A stretch of DNA of 64,000 nt, from assembly GCA_030849945.1 (NCBI GenBank), contig JAVDKK010000001.1, positions 434,001 through 498,000 of the forward strand, given 5' to 3'. Source of the DNA: Schauerella fraxinea (GTDB lineage Bacteria; Pseudomonadota; Gammaproteobacteria; Burkholderiales; Burkholderiaceae_B). Shown one piece after another: positions 25,291-34,240 of the stretch (the stretch's first letter is position 1; each line of letters starts with the position of its first letter). The notes under the pieces are model-generated. The model was given only the letters and a program-made list of their open reading frames with translations. It made no database searches and was not told the origin of the DNA. A program made the position numbers and the translations under genes.

Positions 25291-25917
25291 ATGATCAGTC
25301 TGGATACGGCACTGGCTTTTTTCGGCCTCTCGGTTCTGTTGGCGCTCGCGCCCGGGCCGGACAATATCTTTGTGTTGCTGCAGTCGGCCCGTTGGGGCCC
25401 GCGCGCCGGATTGGCGGCCGTCTCGGGCCTGTGTTCGGGCCTCGTGGTGCATACCGCGGCGGTCGCCCTGGGTGTGGCCGCCGTGATCGCAGCCTCGGCC
25501 ACGGCATTCACCGTGTTGAAGGTGCTTGGGGCGATGTACCTGCTGTACCTCGCGTGGCAAGCCTGGCGAGCATCGGGCAACAGTACGAACCAGGCAGCGC
25601 CGGCCGCCGCCCCGCTGGGTGCGCTATATCGGCGCGGCATCCTGATGAGCGTGAGCAACCCGAAACTCTCCATTTTCTTTCTCGCCTTCCTGCCGCAATT
25701 CATCCACCCCGAGCAGGGGTCGGTCGTGATGCAGACCATCGAACTGGGCCTGTTGTTCATGCTGGCGGCTTTCATGGTGTTCACCGTGATCGCGTTTTGC
25801 GCCGGTAGCCTGGGGCGCGCCATGGCGCGCTCGCCGCGTGCCGAACGCAACCTGAACCGCATCGCCAGTCTCGTTTTCCTGGGGTTGGCCATCAAGCTGG
25901 TGACGGCGTCGCGATAG
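25291..25917 (+). CDS. LysE/RhtB family amino-acid exporter
   Basis: A 208-residue inner-membrane exporter with about six hydrophobic segments. The family signature LLALAPGPDNIFVLLQSARWGPRAGL is at residues 19-44, GAMYLLYLAWQAW is near 80, and SNPKLSIFFLAFLPQFIHP is mid-protein. It is closer to the RhtB/threonine exporter type than the first exporter in this window (4860-5489). The substrate is unknown. The ATG at 25291 gives the normal MISLDTALAFFGL opening; frames extending further upstream cross the divergent nitroreductase and have no support. The ribosome site is weak. Confidence 0.88.
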   Translation: MISLDTALAFFGLSVLLALAPGPDNIFVLLQSARWGPRAGLAAVSGLCSGLVVHTAAVALGVAAVIAASATAFTVLKVLGAMYLLYLAWQAWRASGNSTNQAAPAAAPLGALYRRGILMSVSNPKLSIFFLAFLPQFIHPEQGSVVMQTIELGLLFMLAAFMVFTVIAFCAGSLGRAMARSPRAERNLNRIASLVFLGLAIKLVTASR

Positions 25918-26024
25918 CGCCGGCAGCCGCTCTGAACGCGGCTGCGGGCGCCAGTGGCGATAACGATGCGGCGACGCCACTTCGCCGCACCTTGCCGGCT
26001 TGACCGGTTAAACGCGCCCGCGCG

Positions 26025-27089
26025 TCACACCGCCGAAAACCGCAGTACCCCGTCCTCTCCCATGGCACGCGTAAGCTTGCCTTGATGCATCAGCATGTTC
26101 AGGTGCGCCAGCGCCTCGCCCATGGCAAATGTCATCTGGTGCATGTCGAGCTTGCGCAAAAACATGATCGGCACGATGTCGCTGGTAGACCGCGGGGCTT
26201 CGCGGCAAGCCACCATCACCTCTTCGAGGCGCGCAGCGTGATGCTCGTGCTGCTGCCGGATGCGCTCTTGCAGGCCCTTGAAGGGGCGACCGTGTGACGG
26301 CAGCACAAGCGTCGTTTCCGGAATGCCTTCGTAGCGGTCGAGCGAGTTGAGATAGAGCTGCAGCGAGTTGGCATCAGGTTCGTAGTCGAACACGCTGATG
26401 TTGGTGGAAATGCGCGGCAACACCATGTCGCCCGAAATCAGCACACCCAGGTCATCGCATTGCAAGGAAATATGCTCGGGTGCATGGCCGTATCCCACGA
26501 TGGCGCGCCAATCGCGCCCGCCGATGCGCACGCGATCGCCGTCCACGATGCGGTGATAGGTGGACGGCACTGCGGGCACCAGATCGGGGTAGTACTTCGC
26601 GCGCTCGCGCAAAAATGCCTGCGATTCGGGATCGGTCAATCCATGGCGCATGAAGTGCTGCACCGCCGCTTCGCCGGCCGGCCCGCCAGCCGTCGTCGTG
26701 GGCTGCGAGAAGTACCGCGCGACGAAGTAGTCGGTCATCGTCATCCACAAGGGCGCCTGCCAGCGATCGCAGATCCAGTGCGCCAGCCCGATGTGATCGG
26801 GGTGCATGTGGGTGACCAGCACCCGCACCACCGGCAACCCTTCCAGCGCATGCTCAAACACCTGCTCCCACTGCGCCTTGAGGTTGTCGCGCGCGACCCC
26901 GCAATCGACCACGGTCCAGCCGTCGCGCCCATTGAAGGTGTCGCGCAGCAGCCAGACGTTGACGTGATCGAGCGCAAACGGCAGCGGCAACCGCACCCAT
27001 TTCACGCCATCCGCCACATCGAGTGCCTGGCCGGGCTCAGGCAGCGTGTCGCCCCAGGGATACTGCAGTTTTTGCTCGTTTGGATTCAT
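26025..27089 (-). CDS. MBL-fold metallo-hydrolase
   Basis: A 354-residue protein with a metallo-beta-lactamase fold. The metal motif is His94-x-His96-x-Asp98-His99 (VTHMHPDHIGL). Later ligands are in GYGHAPEHISL, ISGDMVL and LPSHGRPF, and a C-terminal helical extension follows, similar to LACTB2-type and glyoxalase II-like hydrolases. The substrate could be a thioester; its divergent position from liuR, next to acyl-CoA catabolic genes, makes an acyl-CoA-related role attractive, but that is inference. The start at 27089 lies about 10 bases after GGAG; ATG at 27098 or GTG at 27101 would sit too close to it. The palindromic LiuR-type site in the divergent gap suggests shared control. Confidence 0.85.
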   Translation of the reverse strand: MNPNEQKLQYPWGDTLPEPGQALDVADGVKWVRLPLPFALDHVNVWLLRDTFNGRDGWTVVDCGVARDNLKAQWEQVFEHALEGLPVVRVLVTHMHPDHIGLAHWICDRWQAPLWMTMTDYFVARYFSQPTTTAGGPAGEAAVQHFMRHGLTDPESQAFLRERAKYYPDLVPAVPSTYHRIVDGDRVRIGGRDWRAIVGYGHAPEHISLQCDDLGVLISGDMVLPRISTNISVFDYEPDANSLQLYLNSLDRYEGIPETTLVLPSHGRPFKGLQERIRQQHEHHAARLEEVMVACREAPRSTSDIVPIMFLRKLDMHQMTFAMGEALAHLNMLMHQGKLTRAMGEDGVLRFSAV

Positions 27090-27134
27090 TTTTGCCATCA
27101 CTCCACACTTGACGTTGCTTTGATGTCATCATAA

Positions 27135-27152
27135 CTTTACGTTTACGTAAAC
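27135..27152. promoter_or_regulatory. LiuR-type operator
   Basis: CTTTACGTTTACGTAAAC contains the perfect 12-base palindrome GTTTACGTAAAC (27141-27152) and fits the TTTACGTTTACGTAAA-like motif known for LiuR regulators. It lies in the 76-base divergent gap, 14 bases before the liuR start, so it can control liuR itself and the MBL hydrolase. Confidence 0.75.
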
Positions 27153-27165
27153 TGCTAATCACCGC

Positions 27166-27555
27166 ATGCCTGCCAAAAACTGGACCATTTCCGACCTCGC
27201 CCGCGAGTTCGACGTCACGCCCCGAACGATCCGGTTTTATGAGGATCAGGGCATCGTCAGCCCTACTCGCGATGGTCGCAACCGTGTCTACGCTACCCGT
27301 GATCGCACTCGCCTGAAGCTGGCGCTGCGCGGCAAGCGGCTGGGTTTACAGTTGTCCGAGATTCGCACGCTGATCGATATGTATGACGGGCCGGGCGATA
27401 CCGAGCCGCAGTTGCGTCAGTACCTGAGTGTGCTGCACCAGCATCGCGAAACGCTGGCGCAGCAGCGTCGCGATATCGACGACGCGCTGAGTGAGATCGA
27501 GGTCCAGGAGCGCCAGTGCGAGGTGCTGCTGCAGCAGTTGCAACGGTCGATATAA
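27166..27555 (+). CDS. liuR: MerR family regulator of branched-chain acyl-CoA degradation, LiuR type
   Basis: A 129-residue transcription factor. The N-terminal winged helix-turn-helix (ISDLAREFDVTPRTIRFYEDQGIVSP, about residues 9-34) is the MerR signature. A second DNA-contacting part, GRNRVYATRDRTRLKLALRGKRLG, follows. The C-terminal half is a dimerising coiled coil without the cysteines of metal sensors, as in LiuR. It lies 148 bases upstream of liuA, and a LiuR-like palindrome is directly in front of it, which supports the name. It probably senses an intermediate of leucine or isovalerate breakdown. Autoregulation is likely. Confidence 0.85.
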   Translation: MPAKNWTISDLAREFDVTPRTIRFYEDQGIVSPTRDGRNRVYATRDRTRLKLALRGKRLGLQLSEIRTLIDMYDGPGDTEPQLRQYLSVLHQHRETLAQQRRDIDDALSEIEVQERQCEVLLQQLQRSI

Positions 27556-27703
27556 GACCGTGCAAGATCAAGGGTTTGAGACGAGGCCCCGCCGAACGGG
27601 CCAGCAGTATTGGAAAAAGATACCAGCGCGTTGAGAATGCCGACGGCATTCCAAGGCCTACGCCCCGAATAACGAAAGCAAAGCACCACATCAGGAGACA
27701 AGC

Positions 27704-28882
27704 ATGGACATTCCCGGTCTGAATTTCGATCTGGGCGAAGACCTCGATATGCTGCGCCGCGCCGTACAGGATTTCGCGCAAGCCGAAGTCGCGCCGCGTG
27801 CACAGGAACTCGATCGTACCGATCAATTCCCGATGGATCTGTGGAAGAAGTTCGGCGACCTGGGTGTGCTGGGCATGACCGCCAGCGAGGAATACGGCGG
27901 CACCAATATGGGCTACCTCGCCCATATGATCGTGATGGAAGAACTGTCGCGCGCAAGCGCCTCGGTGGCCTTGTCCTACGGCGCGCACTCGAACCTGTGC
28001 GTCAATCAGATCAACCGCAACGGCACGACGGCGCAGAAGGAAAAGTATCTGCCCAAGTTGATTTCGGGCGATCACATCGGCGCACTGGCGATGAGCGAAC
28101 CGGGCGCAGGTTCGGACGTGGTGAGCATGAAGTTGCGCGCCGATAAAAAGGGCGACCGCTACGTGCTCAACGGCACCAAGATGTGGATCACCAACGGCCC
28201 CGATGCCGATACGCTCGTGGTGTACGCCAAGACCGACGTGCAGGCCCACCAGCGCGGCATCACGGCATTCATCGTCGAAAAATCGTTTGCCGGTTTTTCG
28301 GTGGCGCAAAAGCTCGACAAACTGGGCATGCGCGGCAGCCATACCGGTGAGCTTGTCTTCCAGGACTGCGAAGTGCCCGAAGAAAACGTTCTCGGCCAGG
28401 TCAACGGCGGCGTCAAGGTGCTGATGAGCGGTCTGGACTATGAACGCGCCGTGCTCGCCGGCGGCCCCCTGGGCATCATGCAAGCCGTGATGGATGTGGC
28501 CGTGCCGTACGTGCATGAGCGCAAGCAATTCGGCCAGGCCATCGGCGAATTCCAGCTCATTCAGGGCAAGATGGCCGACCTCTACACCACCATGCAAGCC
28601 AGCCGCGCGTTCTGCTACGCGGTCGGCAAACAACTCGACAAGCTGGGCGCCGGTCACGCGCGTGAAGTGCGCAAGGATTGCGCGGCGTTGATCTTGTACT
28701 GCGCCGAAAAAGCCACCTGGATGGCGGGCGAAGGCATTCAACTGCTGGGTGGCAACGGCTACATCAACGACTACCCCACGGGCCGTCTGTGGCGCGACGC
28801 CAAGCTGTATGAAATCGGCGCCGGCACCAGCGAAATCCGCCGCATGCTGATCGGCCGCGAGCTCTTTAACGAAACCGCCTGA
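27704..28882 (+). CDS. liuA: Isovaleryl-CoA dehydrogenase
   Basis: A 392-residue FAD acyl-CoA dehydrogenase that oxidises isovaleryl-CoA to 3-methylcrotonyl-CoA in leucine degradation. The flavin/substrate segments ALAMSEPGAGSDV and KMWITNGPDAD are clear. The catalytic base points to the isovaleryl type: Glu247 in GLDYERAVLAGGPLG, whereas the site used by straight-chain enzymes near the C-terminus is Gly (YEIGAGTSEIRR). AGGAG lies 6 bases before the ATG. It is the first structural gene after liuR, followed by a thiolase and the two methylcrotonyl-CoA carboxylase subunits. Control by LiuR is probable. Confidence 0.94.
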   Translation: MDIPGLNFDLGEDLDMLRRAVQDFAQAEVAPRAQELDRTDQFPMDLWKKFGDLGVLGMTASEEYGGTNMGYLAHMIVMEELSRASASVALSYGAHSNLCVNQINRNGTTAQKEKYLPKLISGDHIGALAMSEPGAGSDVVSMKLRADKKGDRYVLNGTKMWITNGPDADTLVVYAKTDVQAHQRGITAFIVEKSFAGFSVAQKLDKLGMRGSHTGELVFQDCEVPEENVLGQVNGGVKVLMSGLDYERAVLAGGPLGIMQAVMDVAVPYVHERKQFGQAIGEFQLIQGKMADLYTTMQASRAFCYAVGKQLDKLGAGHAREVRKDCAALILYCAEKATWMAGEGIQLLGGNGYINDYPTGRLWRDAKLYEIGAGTSEIRRMLIGRELFNETA

Positions 28883-29157
28883 AGGCCGGAACCGGCGAGG
28901 CGTTGCGGCGGGGGCAGGCAGTTGGGCAGAATGTGGCGCACCACAATGCGCCAGTGGCGCAGCGCCTTGGGTCTTATTCGCCTATCGACGCTTACTTCAC
29001 GTTCTGCATCGCCGCAACACCGACCGCTTTTTTGCCGACCCTGTTCTTTCTACTTAGGCACTGGTCTTATTTTTTGAAGCCGGGCACCGCCCCCTAAGGG
29101 TCCTGCCCGGGTTCGCCGTACATTCAATCTTCATTCTATCGATTCAGGAGTGTCACC

Positions 29158-30339
29158 ATGTCCGATCCCGTCGTCATCGTTTCCGTTGCCCGCACGCCTA
29201 TCGGCGCCATGCTCGGCAACTTGTCGGGGCTGGCCGCGCACGAGCTCGGCGCCATCGCGATCAAGGCCGCCGTCGAGCGCGCAGGCTTGAAGCCCGAGCA
29301 GGTGCAGGAAGTCATCATGGGCAACGTGCTGCAGGCTGGCCAAGGCCAGGCACCTGCCCGCCAGGCAGCTTTGGGCGCAGGCCTGCCGCTGGGCGTGGCG
29401 TGCACCACCATTCACAAAGTGTGCGGTTCGGGCCTGAAGGCCGCGATGTTCGGTCATGACATGATCATGGCAGGCACCAGCGATGTGGTCGTGGCCGGCG
29501 GCCAGGAGAGCATGAGCAATGCCCCGTATCTGCTGCTGCGCGGCCGTCAGGGTTACCGCTATGGCCACAGCACGGTATATGACCACATGGCGCTGGATGG
29601 CCTGGAAGACGCGTACGACAAAGGCAAGGCCATGGGCGTCTTCGCGGAAGACTGCGCCTCGAAATACAGCTTCACCCGTGAAGAACAAGACAACTTCGCA
29701 CTCGAATCCTTGAAGCGCGCGCGCGCCGCCAGCGACGATGGCAGCTTCGCATGGGAAATCGCTCCCGTTACCGTGGCTGGCCGCAAAGGCGACACCGTGA
29801 TCGACAAGGACGAAACGCCCACCAAGGCAATGCCCGAAAAAGTGCCGACGCTCAAGCCCGCGTTCAAGAAGGACGGCACCGTCACTGCAGCAACCTCGGC
29901 GTCGATTTCCGACGGCGCCGCCGCCATGGTGCTGATGCGCGAATCCACTGCCAAGAAATTGGGCGTGACGCCGCTTGCGCGCATCGTCGGCCACAGCCAG
30001 CATTCGCAAGAACCCGGCTGGTTCACGACGGCGCCCATCGGTGCGATGAAGACGCTGTTCACCAAGACCGGCTGGCGCGCCGAAGATGTCGATCTGTACG
30101 AGATCAACGAAGCCTTTGCCGTGGTGACGATGGCCGCCATGAAAGACTTCAACCTGCCGCATGAGCGGGTCAATGTGCACGGCGGCTCGACCGCCCTGGG
30201 CCACCCCATCGGTGCCTCGGGCGCGCGCTTGATGACCACCTTGATCGGCGCGCTGCGCAAGTCTGGCGGCAAGAAGGGCATCGCCACGTTGTGCATCGGC
30301 GGCGGCGAAGCCGTGGCGATGGCCGTCGAAATGATCTGA
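29158..30339 (+). CDS. Acetyl-CoA C-acyltransferase (thiolase)
   Basis: A 393-residue thiolase, cytoplasmic and normally tetrameric, that cleaves acetoacetyl-CoA or the reverse. The three catalytic residues are Cys89 (IHKVCGSG), His349 (GGSTALGHPIGASG) and Cys379 (LCIGGGEAVAM). GQGQAPARQAALGAGLP is the usual segment. The position between liuA and liuB fits the last step of leucine breakdown, where acetoacetyl-CoA is split to acetyl-CoA; a PhaA-like role in polyhydroxyalkanoate synthesis is also possible. The ATG has CAGGAG upstream, after a 275-base gap from liuA in which I see no gene, so a separate promoter may exist. liuB starts 10 bases downstream. Confidence 0.93.
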   Translation: MSDPVVIVSVARTPIGAMLGNLSGLAAHELGAIAIKAAVERAGLKPEQVQEVIMGNVLQAGQGQAPARQAALGAGLPLGVACTTIHKVCGSGLKAAMFGHDMIMAGTSDVVVAGGQESMSNAPYLLLRGRQGYRYGHSTVYDHMALDGLEDAYDKGKAMGVFAEDCASKYSFTREEQDNFALESLKRARAASDDGSFAWEIAPVTVAGRKGDTVIDKDETPTKAMPEKVPTLKPAFKKDGTVTAATSASISDGAAAMVLMRESTAKKLGVTPLARIVGHSQHSQEPGWFTTAPIGAMKTLFTKTGWRAEDVDLYEINEAFAVVTMAAMKDFNLPHERVNVHGGSTALGHPIGASGARLMTTLIGALRKSGGKKGIATLCIGGGEAVAMAVEMI

Positions 30340-30349
30340 GGCCGATCCC

Positions 30350-31960
30350 ATGCCCATTATCGAGACCCGCATCAACGCGCGCTCGCAAGGCTTCGCCGAT
30401 AACGCGCAAGCCATGCAAGCACAACTGGACGACCTGGCGCAGCACATCGTGCGTACCGCGCAAGGCGGTGGCCAGGCGGCACGCGACAAGCACCTCGCAC
30501 GCGGCAAGTTGCTGCCGCGCGACCGCGTCGAGCAGTTGCTCGATCCGGGCACGCCCTTTCTCGAGTTCTCGCCACTCGCCGCGCAAGACATGTACGAGGG
30601 TGCCGCGCCCGGCGCGGGTCTCATTACGGGCATCGGCCGCGTGGCCGGCGTCGAATGCGTGATCGTCTGCAACGACGCAACGGTCAAGGGCGGTACGTAC
30701 TATCCGCTCACGGTCAAAAAGCATCTGCGGGCGCAGGAAATCGCGCTTGAAAACCGGCTGCCCTGCATTTATCTGGTCGACTCGGGCGGTGCCAACCTGC
30801 CGCAGCAGGATGAGGTATTTCCCGATCGCGATCACTTCGGCCGGATCTTCTACAACCAGGCGGTGATGTCATCGCAAGGCATCGCACAGATCGCCGTGGT
30901 GATGGGTTCTTGCACAGCGGGCGGCGCCTATGTGCCGGCCATGAGCGATGAATCGATCATCGTGCGCAACCAGGGCACCATCTTTCTGGGCGGCCCGCCG
31001 CTCGTCAAGGCAGCCACCGGCGAAGAAGTCACCGCCGAAGATCTGGGCGGCGGCGATGTGCACACGCGCCTATCCGGCGTGGTCGATCATCTCGCTGCCA
31101 ACGATACGCATGCGTTGCGGCTGGCCCGGCAATCGATCGCGCGCCTGAACCGCGCGAAGCCCGATCACGGCATGGCCTGCGTGGCGCCGCGCGAGCCGCA
31201 CTACGATCCGGCCGAGCTCAACGGCATCATCCCCGCCGATACCCGCAAGCCTTACGACGTGCGCGAAGTGATTGCACGCATCGTCGACGGCTCGGATTTC
31301 GACGAATTCAAAGCCCGCTTCGGCACCACGCTCGTCACGGGCTTTGCGCACATCCACGGCATGCCGGTAGGCATCGTCGCCAACAACGGCATCCTGTTTT
31401 CCGAGTCGGCACAGAAAGGCGCGCACTTCATCGAGTTGTGCGCCCAGCGCAAGATTCCGCTGGTCTTTCTGCAGAACATCACCGGCTTCATGGTGGGACG
31501 CAAATACGAAAACGAGGGCATCGCGCGCCACGGCGCCAAGATGGTTACCGCCGTCGCCACGGCCGCCGTGCCCAAGTTCACGATCATCATCGGCGGCTCT
31601 TTCGGCGCCGGCAACTACGGCATGTGCGGCCGCGCCTATTCGCCGCGCATGCTGTTCATGTGGCCCAACGCACGCATCTCCGTGATGGGCGGCGAACAGG
31701 CGGCCAGCGTGCTGGCCACCGTGCGCCGCGACGGTCTGCAAGCCCGCGGGCAAACGTGGTCCGACGAAGACGAACAGGCATTCAAAACGCCCATCCGCGA
31801 ACAATATGAACGCGAGGGTCATCCCTATTACGCCACCGCACGACTGTGGGACGACGGCATCATCGCGCCGGCCGATACCCGCCGCGTGCTGGCCCTGGGA
31901 TTGTCCGCTGCCCTGAACGCGCCTGTTGGCGATACACGCTTCGGCGTGTTCCGTATGTGA
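30350..31960 (+). CDS. liuB: Methylcrotonyl-CoA carboxylase carboxyltransferase (beta) subunit
   Basis: A 536-residue carboxyltransferase that moves CO2 from biotin to 3-methylcrotonyl-CoA. The two crotonase-like halves are complete, with GRVAGVECVIVCNDATVKGG, LVDSGGANLPQQDEVFPDRDHFG, GSCTAGGAYVPAMSDE and AGNYGMCGRAYSPRM. The sequence fits the MCC beta group better than propionyl-CoA carboxylase. GAGG lies 8 bases before the ATG. The partner liuD follows after 28 bases. In many relatives liuC (methylglutaconyl-CoA hydratase) sits between liuB and liuD, but here it is absent. Confidence 0.93.
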   Translation: MPIIETRINARSQGFADNAQAMQAQLDDLAQHIVRTAQGGGQAARDKHLARGKLLPRDRVEQLLDPGTPFLEFSPLAAQDMYEGAAPGAGLITGIGRVAGVECVIVCNDATVKGGTYYPLTVKKHLRAQEIALENRLPCIYLVDSGGANLPQQDEVFPDRDHFGRIFYNQAVMSSQGIAQIAVVMGSCTAGGAYVPAMSDESIIVRNQGTIFLGGPPLVKAATGEEVTAEDLGGGDVHTRLSGVVDHLAANDTHALRLARQSIARLNRAKPDHGMACVAPREPHYDPAELNGIIPADTRKPYDVREVIARIVDGSDFDEFKARFGTTLVTGFAHIHGMPVGIVANNGILFSESAQKGAHFIELCAQRKIPLVFLQNITGFMVGRKYENEGIARHGAKMVTAVATAAVPKFTIIIGGSFGAGNYGMCGRAYSPRMLFMWPNARISVMGGEQAASVLATVRRDGLQARGQTWSDEDEQAFKTPIREQYEREGHPYYATARLWDDGIIAPADTRRVLALGLSAALNAPVGDTRFGVFRM

Positions 31961-31988
31961 TCGGGCAACCGGTTCGAGAGGAGACACT

Positions 31989-34124
31989 GTGTTTTCGACC
32001 ATATTGATTGCCAACCGCGGCGAAATCGCCTGCCGCGTCGCCGCCACCGCGCGTCGCATGGGCCTGCGCACCGTCGCCGTGTATTCGGATGCGGATGCCG
32101 ATTCGCGCCACGTCGCGGCCTGCGATACCGCGATTCATATCGGCGGCTCCGAGCCGCGACAAAGTTATTTGCGCGGCGATGTCGTGCTGGCGGCCGCGCG
32201 CGCGGCGGGCGCCGACGCGATCCATCCCGGCTACGGGTTCCTGTCGGAAAACGAAGCCTTTGCGCAAAGCGTGGCAGATGCCGGCCTGATCTTCGTGGGG
32301 CCGCCCCCCTCTGCCATCGCAGCCATGGGCAGCAAATCGGCAGCCAAATCGCTGATGGAAAAAGCCGGCGTGCCATTGGTGCCCGGCTATCACGGCGACG
32401 ACCAGGACCCCGCGCTCTTGCATCGTGAAGCCGATCGCATCGGCTACCCCGTGCTCATCAAAGCAAGTGCGGGCGGCGGCGGCAAAGGCATGCGCGTGGT
32501 GGAAACCACGGCGGCATTCGCCGATGCGCTCACGTCGTGCAAACGCGAGGCGCTGACCAGCTTTGGCGACGATCGCGTACTGATCGAACGTTATTTGCAG
32601 AAGCCGCGTCATATCGAAATCCAGGTGTTTGCCGATACGCATGGCAACTGCGTGCATTTGTTCGAACGCGATTGCTCGGTACAGCGGCGCCACCAGAAGG
32701 TGATCGAAGAGGCGCCCGCCCCCGGCATGACGCCTGAACGCCGCAAGGCCATGGGCGATGCCGCCGTGGCCGCCGCACGCGCGGTCAACTACGTGGGTGC
32801 GGGCACGGTGGAATTCATCGTCGAGCCCGATGGCCGGTTCTACTTCATGGAAATGAACACGCGACTGCAGGTCGAGCATCCGGTCACCGAGTTCATCACC
32901 GGCACCGATCTGGTCGAATGGCAGTTGCGCGTGGCCGCGGGCGAGCCCCTGCCCGCCACGCAAGACATGCTGCACATCCATGGCCACGCCATCGAAGCGC
33001 GGCTGTATGCGGAAAGCCCCGACAACGGCTTCCTGCCTTCGATCGGTACGCTTGCCCACCTGGCCTTGCCGCCGCACACCGCCTTTGCCCTGGGCGAGTT
33101 GCGCGTGGACGGCGGGGTGCGCCAAGGCGATACCATTTCGCCCTTTTACGACCCCATGATCGCCAAGATCATCGTGGCTGGCGCCGACCGCGATCAGGCG
33201 CGCCAGCGCATGATCCAGGCGCTCGCCGCGACCCAGGTCGTGGGTGTGCAGACCAACGCCGCATTCTTGCTGCGCCTGATGCGCGACGAGGCGTTTGCCG
33301 CCGCCGACCTCGATACCGGGCTGATCGAACGCCGCCGGGCCACCCTGCTGCCCGAGGCCGGCGCGGTAGCCACCGGCCAGGACGATCTGCTGCTGGCCGC
33401 CATCAGCCAAATTGCCGCACCCTTGCGCGACGGTGCTGCGGCGGCGCCCTCGGGCGCGGCCGTACATGCGGGTGGTCATGCCGCCACCGGCGCGGCCTCT
33501 CCAACGCCACAACGCGGCGCCTGGGCCGATCCGTGGGGCGCAAGCGACGGCTGGCGCGGCCAGTCGGCATATCGCCGCAGCTTTACGTTCGTGGATCGTG
33601 AGCATCCCAGCACGGTCACCGCCACTCGTCACCACGGGCAGTGGCGCATCGGCGCGGACGACAGTGAGGAAGGCGGCGCCAACGACGGCGCGGTCGCGGT
33701 CACGTTCACCACCGAGCCCGCGCCCGATGCGGCCGATCCGCGCAGCATGACGGTACAAGCGCATTTGCCGGATCGGCGCGTGCACGGCACCGTGATCTGG
33801 CAAGGCGAGCGCGTGGTGGTGTTCCGCGAGGGCAATACCACTGCGCTCACATGGCGCGATCCGCTCGCGCACGCCGACGACGATGCAGGCGATCATGCCG
33901 GCAGTCTCACGGCCCCCATGCCGGGCAAGATCATTGCCGTGCATGTGGCCGCGGGTGACACCGTCGAACGCGGGCAGGCGTTGCTGGTCATGGAAGCCAT
34001 GAAGATGGAGCACACGATCACTGCGCCCGAAGCGGGCCAGGTGGGCGAGGTGTTCTTCGGTATTGGCGATCAGGTTACCGATGGCGCCGTGCTGTTGGCG
34101 ATCGAGGCGAAAGCAACGGCTTGA
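31989..34124 (+). CDS. liuD: Methylcrotonyl-CoA carboxylase biotin-containing (alpha) subunit
   Basis: A 711-residue protein. Residues 1-445 are biotin carboxylase (MFSTILIANRGEIACRV, the glycine-rich KASAGGGGKGMR, EMNTRLQVEH). A linker domain follows, and the C-terminal biotinyl domain carries the biotinylated Lys672 in VMEAMKMEH. Together with LiuB it carboxylates 3-methylcrotonyl-CoA using ATP and bicarbonate. The start is GTG with AGGAG 5 bases upstream; earlier in-frame ATGs overlap liuB and would not yield the conserved N-terminus. It is the last gene of the liu cluster. Confidence 0.93.
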   Translation: MFSTILIANRGEIACRVAATARRMGLRTVAVYSDADADSRHVAACDTAIHIGGSEPRQSYLRGDVVLAAARAAGADAIHPGYGFLSENEAFAQSVADAGLIFVGPPPSAIAAMGSKSAAKSLMEKAGVPLVPGYHGDDQDPALLHREADRIGYPVLIKASAGGGGKGMRVVETTAAFADALTSCKREALTSFGDDRVLIERYLQKPRHIEIQVFADTHGNCVHLFERDCSVQRRHQKVIEEAPAPGMTPERRKAMGDAAVAAARAVNYVGAGTVEFIVEPDGRFYFMEMNTRLQVEHPVTEFITGTDLVEWQLRVAAGEPLPATQDMLHIHGHAIEARLYAESPDNGFLPSIGTLAHLALPPHTAFALGELRVDGGVRQGDTISPFYDPMIAKIIVAGADRDQARQRMIQALAATQVVGVQTNAAFLLRLMRDEAFAAADLDTGLIERRRATLLPEAGAVATGQDDLLLAAISQIAAPLRDGAAAAPSGAAVHAGGHAATGAASPTPQRGAWADPWGASDGWRGQSAYRRSFTFVDREHPSTVTATRHHGQWRIGADDSEEGGANDGAVAVTFTTEPAPDAADPRSMTVQAHLPDRRVHGTVIWQGERVVVFREGNTTALTWRDPLAHADDDAGDHAGSLTAPMPGKIIAVHVAAGDTVERGQALLVMEAMKMEHTITAPEAGQVGEVFFGIGDQVTDGAVLLAIEAKATA

Positions 34125-34240
34125 GCAACAGTCGGGGTGCTTGTGGGCGGGTCGCAAGCGGCGTAACGTAGCGGCCTTCGCGGCCGCGTTGTGTGCGGCG
34201 CTTCAAGCGGTCGTAAGCCCGCCCCAGGTACGATCCGCCG

